Positions 24,963-31,883 of a stretch of 64,000 nt of DNA are shown one piece after another (the stretch's first letter is position 1; each line of letters begins with the position of its first letter). This DNA is from Pseudodesulfovibrio sp. 5S69. GTDB taxonomy: Bacteria; Desulfobacterota; Desulfovibrionia; Desulfovibrionales; Desulfovibrionaceae. Position numbers and translations under genes: made by a program. The notes below the pieces were generated by a model. The model had not been told where the DNA came from, made no database searches, and worked only from the letters and a program-made list of their open reading frames with translations. The stretch is from positions 3,963,501 through 4,027,500 of the forward strand of contig NZ_CP146609.1 in NCBI RefSeq assembly GCF_037094465.1, given 5' to 3'.

Positions 24963-25685
24963 ATGCCTGAAATCCAGGATCCCACGTGCGAACGGCCCGC
25001 CCCCAAGGTGGCGGCCCCACCGCAGGCCGAGGAACAGGCCCCGGCCCCAACCAGCAAACCCCAAGGAGACGCCATAATCCGCGTCGGCCAGAAGGCCCCC
25101 GACTTCACCGCTCCCGCCTATATCGACGGCCGGTTCGGCTCCGTCACCCTGTCCGAGTATCTGGGCAAGTGGGTGGCGCTCTGCTTCTACCCTGGTGACT
25201 TCACCTTCGTTTGAGCGACCGAAATTTCCGCGGTCGCGGAAAAGAACGACGAATTCGAAAAACTCGGCGTCCAGGTCCTGTCCATGTCCACGGACTCCAT
25301 GTTCGTGCACAAGATGTGGGTGGACCACGAACTTTCCAAGATGATCACCTCGGGCAAGGTGCCCTTCCCCATGCTGTCCGACGGCGGCGGCGCGGTGGGC
25401 ACCCGGTACGGCATCTACGACGAGGCGGGCGGCGTGGACGTGCGCGGCCGCTTCCTCATCGACCCGGACGGCGTGATCCAGGCCTTCGAGGTCCTGACCC
25501 CGCCCGTGGGCCGCAACGTCAGCGAGACCCTGCGCCAGCTCCAGGCCTTCCAACTGGTCCGCGAATCCAAGGGCGCCAAGGCCACGCCCTCGGGCTGGAA
25601 ACCCGGCAAGCCCGTACTCAATCCCGGCCCGGCCCTGGTGGGCAAGGTCTGGGAGGCGTGGAAGGTCTCCATGGCCTTCGAATAG
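24963..25685 (+). CDS. Peroxiredoxin-like selenoprotein (in-frame UGA read as selenocysteine)
   Basis: The frame from ATG 24963 (AAGGAGG site) to TAG 25685 has one internal TGA (25212-25214, codon 84). The protein is 240 residues if the TGA is read as selenocysteine. The flanking residues are [24 protein letters not shown], the same position as the peroxidatic Cys of peroxiredoxins (FYPxDFTFVCPTE). Downstream codons continue a normal AhpC/TSA fold: [32 protein letters not shown]. The usual C-terminal resolving Cys (in a CPxxW context) is replaced by TPSGW, so it looks like a one-Sec type. Role: peroxide reduction. A Pro/Ala-rich stretch (residues about 12-35) precedes the domain. Alternatives are a point mutation or sequencing error. 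Confidence 0.85.
25215..25242 (+). promoter_or_regulatory. Bacterial SECIS-like hairpin
   Basis: Starting 11 nt after the UGA, TTTCCGC (25225-25231) pairs perfectly with GCGGAAA (25236-25242) around loop GGTC. The loop begins 18 nt past the UGA, within the window known for bacterial SECIS elements, and GGUC is the loop core of the E. coli fdhF element. An alternative 7-bp hairpin, GCGACCG/CGGTCGC (25215-25221 with 25231-25237), overlaps it. Confidence 0.7.
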
Positions 25686-25703
25686 CCCGGAATTGACGTC
25701 ATG

Positions 25704-25739
25704 CAGGCCCTCCGGCTACGGTCGGGGGGCCTGTTCTTT
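25704..25739 (+). terminator. Weak terminator after the selenoperoxiredoxin gene
   Basis: CAGGCCCTCCG pairs imperfectly with CGGGGGGCCTG (one mismatch), followed by TTCTTT. The DsrE-like gene starts 28 nt further on, so some read-through is likely. Confidence 0.5.
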
Positions 25740-25766
25740 CGGGTCCGACAATACCAAGGAGCGACC

Positions 25767-26108
25767 ATGTACTGTCTCTACGCATTCAACGGCGAACTGA
25801 TGTGTTTCGTACACGTCCTGCTCAACGCGCTCGACATGAAGGAAAAGGGCAAGGAGGCGATCATCGTCTTCGAGGGCATGGCCGTGACCCTCGTGCCCGA
25901 ACTGGAGAAGGCCGACAACCCGTTCCACGCGCTCTACGGGAAGGCCAAGGCGGCCGGACTGATCGCGGGCGCGTGCAAGGCGTGCTCGTCCAAGCTCGGT
26001 GTGCTCGACGCGGTAAAGAACGCGGGACTGCCCCTGCTCGACGACATGTCCGGCCATCCATCCATGGCCGCCTACATGGACAAGGGCTATACCATCCTGA
26101 CCTTCTGA
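25767..26108 (+). CDS. DsrE/DsrF-like small cytoplasmic protein
   Basis: This 113-residue protein has the alternating beta-alpha pattern of the DsrE/DsrF superfamily: LNALDMKEKGKEAIIVFEGMAVTLV, then NPFHALYGKAKAAGLIAGACKACSSKLG with two cysteines three residues apart (CKAC), and a C-terminal SMAAYMDKGYTILTF. Members take part in sulfur-relay reactions or are of unknown role. The ATG has AAGGAG. It lies just downstream of the selenoperoxiredoxin gene, which suggests a link to sulfur or redox metabolism. Assignment is at fold level. Confidence 0.72.
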   Translation: MYCLYAFNGELMCFVHVLLNALDMKEKGKEAIIVFEGMAVTLVPELEKADNPFHALYGKAKAAGLIAGACKACSSKLGVLDAVKNAGLPLLDDMSGHPSMAAYMDKGYTILTF

Positions 26109-26453
26109 CCGCCGGACCCACGTGCGCGGCAGGCCCCCTGCCGCGCATACGGGCGGCAAAACGTGTTTTTTTCGGCATTTTTCCCGAAAAACACATAAAA
26201 ACTTCACCATTTTCCCCGCAAAATCGAATTTTACCCGGCGAAATCCGGCCCACAAAGTGGACATTCCGGGAAATTTGACATACAGACATCTCGCTTTTGA
26301 AAAATTATCCGTTCGCGGACTAAGGGAAGGGGCGCCCGAGAGGGGTCCCGTTCTCTTTTTCCGCTCCCGGGCACAGGGGCGCGCCGCTCCTCCGGCCCGC
26401 ACGGCAGCCGCGCCGAAGCCGCGCGGCCCACGCTTAAAAAACGCAGGTGAAAT
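26109..26453 (+). other. Upstream region of the NSS transporter gene
   Basis: This 345-nt non-coding stretch contains a perfect 10-bp hairpin (GCGCGGCAGG CCC CCTGCCGCGC, 26124-26146), then a second stem GTGTTTTT...CGG/CCGAAAAACAC (about 26164-26194). TTGACA lies at 26275-26280 with a weak -10 (TGAAAA, 26298) 17 nt away, perhaps the transporter promoter. The middle part is A/T-rich. Confidence 0.4.
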
Positions 26454-27938
26454 ATGGCTCAACGTGAACAATGGGGCTCCCGCACAGGCTTTGTCCTGGC
26501 TGCGGTCGGGTCCGCCATCGGGCTGGGGAACATCTGGCGCTTCCCCTACATGGCCTACGAGAACGGCGGCGGCGCCTTTCTCATCCCGTACATCTTCGCC
26601 CTGCTGACCGCGGGCATCCCCTTCATGATCCTCGAATTCGGCATGGGCCAGAAGTTCCGGGGTTCCGCGCCCAAGGTCTTCCGCGCCCTGGGCGGGAAAT
26701 GGGAGTGGCTCGGCTGGATGCAGGTCATGGTCGCCCTGATCATCTCCATATACTACGTGGCCGTCATCGGCTGGACGATCAACTACACCGGGTTCGCCCT
26801 GAACCAGTCCTGGGGCGCCGATCCCAAGGCGTTCTTCTTCGGCGACTATCTGGGCCTGAGCGATTCGCCCCTTGCCCTGGGCGGTATCCGCTGGCCCATC
26901 CTGGCCGCCTGCACCCTGGCCTGGGGCATCACCTGGCTGGCCATCACCTCGGGCGTACGCAAGGGCATCGAGCGGGCCTGCAAGATCCTCATCCCCCTGC
27001 TCTTCGTCCTGGTCCTGGTGCTCATCGCCCGCGTGGTCAACCTGCCCGGCGCCCTGACCGGCCTGAACTACCTGTTCCACCCCGACTTCTCCAAGCTGGC
27101 CGACTTCACGGTCTGGGCCGACGCGTACGGCCAGATATTCTTCTCCCTGTCCATCGGCTTCTCCATCATGCTGGCCTACTCCAGCTACCTGCCCGAGGAC
27201 TCGGACATCAACAACAACGCGGCCATGACCGTGTTCATCAACTGCGGCTTCTCCCTGCTGGCGGGCATCATGATCTTCTCGGTGCTCGGCAACATGGCCC
27301 ACGCCACCGGGCAGGACGTGTCCGACGTGGCCGGCGCGGGCGTGGGGCTGGCCTTCATCACCATCCCGGCGGCCATCAACACCATGCCCGCCCCCGCGTT
27401 CGTGGGCACCCTGTTCTTCCTCTGCCTGACCATGGCCGGGGTCAGCTCGCACATCTCCATCGTCGAGGCCGTGTGCTCGTCCTTTATCGACAAGTTCGGC
27501 CTGAGCCGCAAGCGGACCGCCACCCTGGTCTGCGGCTTCGGGTTCCTCATGACCCTGGTCTTCACCACCGGCAGCGGGCTGCTCATCCTCGACATCGTCG
27601 ACCACTTCGTCAACAACCTCTGCATCCTCGGCCTGGCCCTGGCCGAGATCCTGCTGATGAGCTACATCGTCGGGCTGGACGACATGAACGCGCACGTCAA
27701 CGCGGTCTCGGACTTCAAGGTCGGCACCGCCTGGCGGCTCTGCCTCAAGCTCGTCACCGTGGCCGTACTCGGCTACACCTTCGTCATGAACATCGTCACC
27801 GACCTGGGCACCCCCTACGGCGGCTACGCGCAACCCGACCTGGCCCTGCTCGGCTGGTCCCTGCTGCCCGTGGCCTTCGTCCTGGCCCTGTGCCTGAGCC
27901 GTCGCGAGGCCACCTACGGCTTCGTCCGCCAAAACTAA
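26454..27938 (+). CDS. Sodium-dependent SNF/NSS family transporter (large subunit)
   Basis: This 494-residue membrane protein has about eleven to twelve helices. The first helix carries the family hallmark GSAIGLGNIWRFPYMAYENGGGAFLIPY (residues about 17-44), which forms the Na+ and substrate sites. Further hallmarks are FSLSIGFSIMLAYSSYLPEDSDI near residue 225 and TMAGVSSHISIVEAV near residue 325. NSS transporters import amino acids or related compounds with Na+. It is followed after 9 nt by a 33-residue MetS-like subunit, so it is the bacterial MetP/MetS type, which transports methionine and alanine in corynebacteria. The substrate here is unknown. Confidence 0.93.
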   Translation: MAQREQWGSRTGFVLAAVGSAIGLGNIWRFPYMAYENGGGAFLIPYIFALLTAGIPFMILEFGMGQKFRGSAPKVFRALGGKWEWLGWMQVMVALIISIYYVAVIGWTINYTGFALNQSWGADPKAFFFGDYLGLSDSPLALGGIRWPILAACTLAWGITWLAITSGVRKGIERACKILIPLLFVLVLVLIARVVNLPGALTGLNYLFHPDFSKLADFTVWADAYGQIFFSLSIGFSIMLAYSSYLPEDSDINNNAAMTVFINCGFSLLAGIMIFSVLGNMAHATGQDVSDVAGAGVGLAFITIPAAINTMPAPAFVGTLFFLCLTMAGVSSHISIVEAVCSSFIDKFGLSRKRTATLVCGFGFLMTLVFTTGSGLLILDIVDHFVNNLCILGLALAEILLMSYIVGLDDMNAHVNAVSDFKVGTAWRLCLKLVTVAVLGYTFVMNIVTDLGTPYGGYAQPDLALLGWSLLPVAFVLALCLSRREATYGFVRQN

Positions 27939-27947
27939 GGAGACACC

Positions 27948-28049
27948 ATGACCACATCCGCCATCATCATGTTGTGCATCGGCATCGGCGTCACCTGGGG
28001 CGGCGCCGCCTTCTGCATCCGCCTGGCCATACGGAACAACCGCCACTAG
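27948..28049 (+). CDS. MetS-like small subunit of the NSS transporter
   Basis: This very short gene encodes 33 residues: one membrane helix (IIMLCIGIGVTWGGAAFCIRLAI) and a short basic tail. The AAGGAG site lies 5 nt before the ATG, and the gene starts 9 nt after the large-subunit stop. Its length, the internal TWGG motif and its position match the MetS family, which is needed for activity of MetP-type transporters. It is easily missed because of its size. Confidence 0.85.
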   Translation: MTTSAIIMLCIGIGVTWGGAAFCIRLAIRNNRH

Positions 28050-28073
28050 GCTGCGCTTGGTACGTACCTGACA

Positions 28074-28110
28074 AGCGGTGCGGCATCTGCGATGCCGCAC
28101 CGCTTTTTTT
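28074..28110 (+). terminator. Terminator of the NSS transporter operon
   Basis: The perfect 13-bp stem AGCGGTGCGGCAT/ATGCCGCACCGCT with a 5-nt loop is followed by at least six T residues, 24 nt after the small-subunit stop. Confidence 0.95.
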
Positions 28111-28304
28111 GCCTCCCCTTACCCCGGAGCCGTTGCATCCGCCCGAACCGCTGGCATTCGCGGGGCGGCGGGTTGACAACCGGGCCCCGGCCTGGGTACA
28201 TAATTGCTGCTCTGGCACAAAAGGGTCCTTTTGTGCGTCTCATTTCCATACCCTTTCGCTTCCGGTCCTCTTTCCGGCGCTTTGTGCCGCAGTGGAGTCC
28301 GATC

Positions 28305-29201
28305 ATGTACCTGAAGCGCTATCTCTTCGCCCTGGCCCTGTACTACCTGCCCTACATCCTGTTGGTGCAGTGGGTGAACGCCAAGGGCGCCCAGCCCGAT
28401 GAAGCCCATGCCGTCGCCCAGGTCATCATGGCCCTTATCTTCGTGCTCATGAGCCTGCACCTGGTGGTCCTCCGCCCCCAGGCGCGCTTCGCCTTCGAAT
28501 CCCGGATGCGGCGGGTCATGCGCTGGGCGCTGTACCTGGTCCTCTACGCCGGACTGGTCCTGCTGCCCGCCCTGTTGCTGCTGTTCAACGATTCCGATGC
28601 GTTCCACATCACCTTGGCGATGCCGTCCCTGCTCTTTCTGGGCATGCTCTATTCGCCCGGGGAAGAGAACGAGCCGGAGGGAGGCGAGGTGGACAGGGTC
28701 CTGGCCGACGACGGCCCCAGGCGCTGGCTGACCTATTACGGCCTGTATCTGGCCGTGCCCTTTGCCGGGGGGCTGCTCATCGCCATGCTGGTTCCCAAGG
28801 CGTACGCCCTCCCGGCCCTGGCCCTGTTCGGCCTGTTCGTGATGGGCATGGGACTGTGGATGCTCTACCGGCTGACCGTGGCCCGGCCCAACGTCCGCTT
28901 CGTCGCCCTGACACGCGGGCAGCGCTGGAAGCGGTTCGGGATCTACGCGGGCCTGTACCTGGCCCTGGTCCTCGTCCTGCCCCGCGTGCTGGCGACCCTG
29001 TTCGGCCATGGCCCGGCCATGGACACCTGGGTCATGCTTCCGCTCCTGGCCTCGGCCGCCTACGGCCCGGACATGGCCCATGCGGGCCTCATCTTCCGCC
29101 CCCGCACCCCCGAACAGCCCCGCCCGGAGAGCGACGGCGAGCGCCTGCAGCGCCGCATCCGCGAAATCCGGGCCAAATACCCCCTCTCCCCCGACCGCTG
29201 A
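28305..29201 (+). CDS. Multipass membrane protein of unknown function
   Basis: This 298-residue protein has about seven to eight hydrophobic segments (for example YLFALALYYLPYILLVQW near the N-terminus and LYLALVLVLPRVLATLFG later). The helices are separated by short charged loops, and the tail ends in a basic, cytoplasmic-looking stretch with repeated arginines. No family was recognised. The ATG at 28305 has GGAG upstream. Longer frames starting at 28092 would begin inside the preceding terminator and are not supported. It converges on the hemolysin-III gene across palindrome B. Confidence 0.68.
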   Translation: MYLKRYLFALALYYLPYILLVQWVNAKGAQPDEAHAVAQVIMALIFVLMSLHLVVLRPQARFAFESRMRRVMRWALYLVLYAGLVLLPALLLLFNDSDAFHITLAMPSLLFLGMLYSPGEENEPEGGEVDRVLADDGPRRWLTYYGLYLAVPFAGGLLIAMLVPKAYALPALALFGLFVMGMGLWMLYRLTVARPNVRFVALTRGQRWKRFGIYAGLYLALVLVLPRVLATLFGHGPAMDTWVMLPLLASAAYGPDMAHAGLIFRPRTPEQPRPESDGERLQRRIREIRAKYPLSPDR

Positions 29202-29272
29202 CCCGGCAACGCCACACACCTCCAAAAGAAGCAGGGCACCGGCGGCCAACCCCCGGTGCCCCGCTTCCCCCC

Positions 29273-29395
29273 AACGTCGGCAGCAAGCGCCCCGACGCCC
29301 CTCTTCACGCCCGAAAACGTCGGCAGCCAAGCGCCACGACGCCCCTCCCCCGCACCCGACAACGTCGGCAGCGCAGCGCCCCGACGCCCCCGACG
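29273..29395. repeat. Three tandem-like direct repeats, period 43-45 nt
   Basis: Three copies start with AACGTCGGCAGC at 29273, 29316 and 29361. Each continues with a near-identical AGCGCCCCGACGCCCC block, with variable C-rich spacers of about 11-14 nt. Identity within the conserved part is above 85%. The spacing is too irregular and the copies too few for a CRISPR array. Confidence 0.75.
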
Positions 29396-29421
29396 CATCG
29401 AGGCTTTCGAGAGTGGTGTGG

Positions 29422-29503
29422 CAGTGCATTTTTCGAGGGCGCGGCCGACCGCAGCGTATTGCGGCATACGTGAGAATCGGCCGCGTCCTCGAAAAATGTG
29501 CTG
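29422..29503. repeat. Long symmetric imperfect palindrome B
   Basis: The 27-nt arms (29422-29448 and 29477-29503) are complementary at 24 positions. A central hairpin CGTAT TGCGGC ATACG (29455-29470) sits exactly in the middle. It lies between convergent genes and could terminate transcription in both directions. The plan (27-nt outer arms, GTAT/ATAC apex) matches palindrome A. Confidence 0.72.
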
Positions 29504-29527
29504 ACGCGCCGCTATCGGAAGCCGACG

Positions 29528-30169
29528 CTACACGTACCAGTACATGACAACGTAGTGGCAGAACGAGCCGCCGATGACGAAGAGGTGGAATATCTCGTGG
29601 AAGCCGAAGCGCCTGGGGAACGGGTCGGGCCACCTGACGGCGTAGATGACCGCGCCCAGGGAATAGACCAGGCCGCCCGCCACGAGCCAGATGAGGGAGG
29701 CGGCGGACATGGCCTTGACCAGCGGGTAGATGCCCACCAGGACGAGCCAGCCCATGGCCAGGTAGATGCCGGTGGACAGCCAGCGCGGGGCGTTCATCCA
29801 GAAGACCTTCATGACGATCCCGCCCAGGGCCAGGGCCCAGACGCCCCCGAACATGGACCAGCCCCAGGGACCGCGCAGGGGAATGAGGCAGATGGGCGTG
29901 TAGGTGGCCGCGATGTAGAAGAAGATCATGGAGTGGTCCACGCGGCGCAGGATGCCGACCCAGTGGTCGCTGACCGGCAGCCAGTGGTACAGGGTCGAGG
30001 CGGTGTAGAGCAGGATCATGCCCCCGCCGAAAATGGAGAATGTGACGATGTGCCACGGCAGGGCCGGGCTGGCGGCGCGGACGATGAGCAGGACCGTGCC
30101 GAGCACGGCCAGCACCGCGGCGATGCAGTGGGTCAACCCGCTGACCGGGTCACGAAGGGATAAGGTCAT
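29528..30169 (-). CDS. Hemolysin III / PAQR family membrane protein
   Basis: This 213-residue protein has seven hydrophobic segments. Conserved residues of the HlyIII/TrhA group are seen: DPVSGLTHCIAAVLA at the start, LYHWLPVSDHWVGILRRVDHSMIFFYIAATYTPI (residues about 60-95) and GFHEIFHLFVIGGSFCHYVVMYWYV at the end. Its His residues (H in DHSM, HEIFH) correspond to the metal-binding PAQR ligands. The family name is historical; true hemolysis is doubtful. The function is probably membrane energy or lipid homeostasis. Confidence 0.9.
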   Translation of the reverse strand: MTLSLRDPVSGLTHCIAAVLAVLGTVLLIVRAASPALPWHIVTFSIFGGGMILLYTASTLYHWLPVSDHWVGILRRVDHSMIFFYIAATYTPICLIPLRGPWGWSMFGGVWALALGGIVMKVFWMNAPRWLSTGIYLAMGWLVLVGIYPLVKAMSAASLIWLVAGGLVYSLGAVIYAVRWPDPFPRRFGFHEIFHLFVIGGSFCHYVVMYWYV

Positions 30170-30264
30170 GATGGCTCCCTGGCAATTGTGCCAGTTTCAC
30201 TGTTACACAATCGGCGGAAGCAAACAAGCGTTTGACGATACGCGTTTCGCGGCCGGGGACCGGT

Positions 30265-30717
30265 TCAGAACCCGCCCCGGCTCCACGGCTCGATGGTGGA
30301 GCTCCCGCACTGCTCGGCGTCGTTGATCAGGTCGGCCAGGGTGAAGGTGTTCAGCCGGTCGTACATGGCGTCCGCGGCCTCCTGCCACAACCGGCGGGTC
30401 AGGCACTCCTTCATGCGCGCGCACCCCTTGTCGCCGGAGCGGCACTCCACCAGGGAACCGTCGCCCTCCAGGGCGTGGACCACTTCGCCGATGGGAATCT
30501 CTGCCGCGGGCTTGGCCAGGGAGTGGCCGCCGCGGGGGCCGCGCTTGGACTTGACGAAACCCACGTCCTTGAGCTTGCGGATGAGCTTTTCCAGGTACTT
30601 GGCCGAGACGCCTTGGCGGTCGGCGATGTCCTGGATGCGCACCGGCCCCTCCTTCCCGTTCTGGGCGATGTCGAGCATCATGCGGGTCCCGTAGCGGCTC
30701 CGTGTGGTCAGTTTCAT
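30265..30717 (-). CDS. Rrf2 family transcription regulator (IscR-like)
   Basis: This 150-residue protein has an N-terminal winged helix (KLTTRSRYGTRMMLDIA, then VRIQDIADRQGVSAKYLEKLIRKLKDVGFVKSKRGPRGGHSLAK). Three cysteines spaced C-X6-C-X5-C (CRSGDKGCARMKEC, residues about 100-113) are placed as in IscR, where they hold a 2Fe-2S cluster. It probably senses iron-sulfur status or redox state. Targets are unknown. The ATG at 30717 has GGGGG upstream. It lies 47 nt beyond the small membrane protein gene and upstream of the HlyIII gene. Confidence 0.9.
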   Translation of the reverse strand: MKLTTRSRYGTRMMLDIAQNGKEGPVRIQDIADRQGVSAKYLEKLIRKLKDVGFVKSKRGPRGGHSLAKPAAEIPIGEVVHALEGDGSLVECRSGDKGCARMKECLTRRLWQEAADAMYDRLNTFTLADLINDAEQCGSSTIEPWSRGGF

Positions 30718-30773
30718 ATGTTGCCCCCTTTTATGGTTTGCGATCCCAAACAACGTCGGCCCATCGCGGCCGG

Positions 30774-31088
30774 TCAGCCCACCCCGAACAGGGAGAACAC
30801 GGTCTGGATGGCCCCCAGCAGGACCACGGCCTTGGCCATGAAGGGCCAGCCCTTGTAGCCCTCGTAGCGGTTCGCGCTGCGCCAGATGGCCACGGAAATG
30901 AACACCTGGTAGACGATCATGAAGACCAGGTAGGCCAGCAAGGCCATGGCAAAACCCGCCCGCTGCCCGGCCATGGACAGCAGCAGCAACGACACGCCCT
31001 TGAGCGCCACGTTGACGGCAAAACCCCAGCCCCAGAATGTCCGCGCGAGGCCTTCCTCGCCCCGCCAGATTCTTGCAATCAGGCCCAT
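30774..31088 (-). CDS. Small membrane protein, unknown
   Basis: This 104-residue protein has three likely membrane helices: FAVNVALKGVSLLLLSMAG, GFAMALLAYLVFMIVYQVFISVAIW and the C-terminal WPFMAKAVVLLGAIQTVFSLFGV. A conserved-looking SANRYEGYKGWPFMAK loop lies between the last two. It starts at ATG 31088 with a strong GGAGGA site. No family was recognised. It lies between nikL and the Rrf2 regulator on the same strand, downstream of a terminator. Confidence 0.7.
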   Translation of the reverse strand: MGLIARIWRGEEGLARTFWGWGFAVNVALKGVSLLLLSMAGQRAGFAMALLAYLVFMIVYQVFISVAIWRSANRYEGYKGWPFMAKAVVLLGAIQTVFSLFGVG

Positions 31089-31150
31089 GCCCGTTCCTCC
31101 GGCAAACACCGTCCGGATAATTCCGAATGTTTCCGTAGGGGAATTAGCAC

Positions 31151-31183
31151 AAAAAAAAGGCCGCGACAACAATCGCGACCTTT
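31151..31183 (-). terminator. Terminator of the cbiM-nikL operon
   Basis: On the minus strand, GGTCGCGA pairs with TCGCGGCC (one G-U pair) around a 6-nt loop, followed by eight T residues. It lies about 30 nt after the nikL stop. Confidence 0.82.
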
Positions 31184-31213
31184 GGGGTCTGATTTTTTGC
31201 AGAACCGCGCGGC

Positions 31214-31843
31214 TTACGGGTTGCGGCGGCTCTTCATGTAGGCGGCCACGCCGAACAGGCCGAAAATCCAGCCAATGCCGCCGAAGATGTCGGTCATGGA
31301 CGGGCCGGAATCGTACATTTCGGCGAGCATGTGCTTGATGGGGTCCACCTCGCGCCTGACGATGGCCTCCACCTGGGCGGCAGTCAGGCCCCCGGCGGAT
31401 ACGGCCGGGGCGGCTCCGGCGGCGGGAGCGGCGGCCGGGGCGGCTTCGGAAACGGCGGGGTTCTCCTCCGCGACCATGTCGGACACCGGCCGGGGCGCGT
31501 CGGCGAACTCGTCGTACTGGACGGTCCATTCGGCCTGGTGCCCCTGCCCGGCCTTGAGCAGCAGGCGCAGGTCCATCTTCTTCTCCCTGGCCGCCTCGGG
31601 GATGACGAAGGCGAACTTGCCCTCGGTGTCGGTCTTACCGCTCAACAGCAGGGTCCCGGTGGCGGCATCAAAGACCTCCACCTCGCCGTCGTAGACCCGC
31701 TTGGTCCGGCTGTAGCCGCTGTCGGTGACGATCCGGTCGCCGTCGACGTAGGCGAAGATGTTCACCTTGTGGGCCTCGGATACGGCGGACAGGCACAGGG
31801 TCGCGGCCAGGGCCAGGCAGGCGGCGATGATCAGACGGTTCAT
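31214..31843 (-). CDS. nikL: Periplasmic/membrane component NikL-like of a nickel/cobalt transporter
   Basis: This 209-residue protein has a signal peptide (residues 1-23, ending SEA) directly followed by AHKVNIFAYVDGDRI, then a DUF4198-type beta-sandwich (EVFDAATGTLLLSGKTDTEGKFAFVIP). After an Ala/Pro-rich linker (residues about 130-150) there is one C-terminal membrane helix (MTDIFGGIGWIFGLFGVAAYM). This is the plan of NikL/CbiL proteins, accessory subunits of ECF-type Ni/Co transporters. The His after the signal peptide probably binds metal. It follows cbiM by 40 nt. CbiQ and CbiO genes are absent from the window. Confidence 0.8.
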   Translation of the reverse strand: MNRLIIAACLALAATLCLSAVSEAHKVNIFAYVDGDRIVTDSGYSRTKRVYDGEVEVFDAATGTLLLSGKTDTEGKFAFVIPEAAREKKMDLRLLLKAGQGHQAEWTVQYDEFADAPRPVSDMVAEENPAVSEAAPAAAPAAGAAPAVSAGGLTAAQVEAIVRREVDPIKHMLAEMYDSGPSMTDIFGGIGWIFGLFGVAAYMKSRRNP

Positions 31844-31883
31844 GACGACTCCTCAGGTTGATCGTGTGAAGATTGGGGCAGGA

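Larger units (their letters stand above)
29202..29527. other. Convergent intergenic region with repeats
   Basis: Between two convergent genes. The first part holds three direct repeats (29273-29395) and the second part palindrome B (29422-29503). No gene is supported: open frames here consist of the low-complexity repeat. Confidence 0.6.

Noticed and set aside
25215-25685. Pseudogene interpretation of the peroxiredoxin (two broken fragments)
   Set aside because: The only defect is a TGA exactly at the catalytic codon. The rest of the frame is intact with a suitable downstream hairpin, so Sec is more likely, though not proven.
25716-28100. A 794-codon antisense frame across the DsrE-like and transporter genes
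   Set aside because: It covers two real genes and a non-coding region without a change in composition bias, so it is a codon-position artefact.
29273-29395. CRISPR array
   Set aside because: There are only three imperfect copies with short, C-rich, variable spacers and no cas genes nearby.
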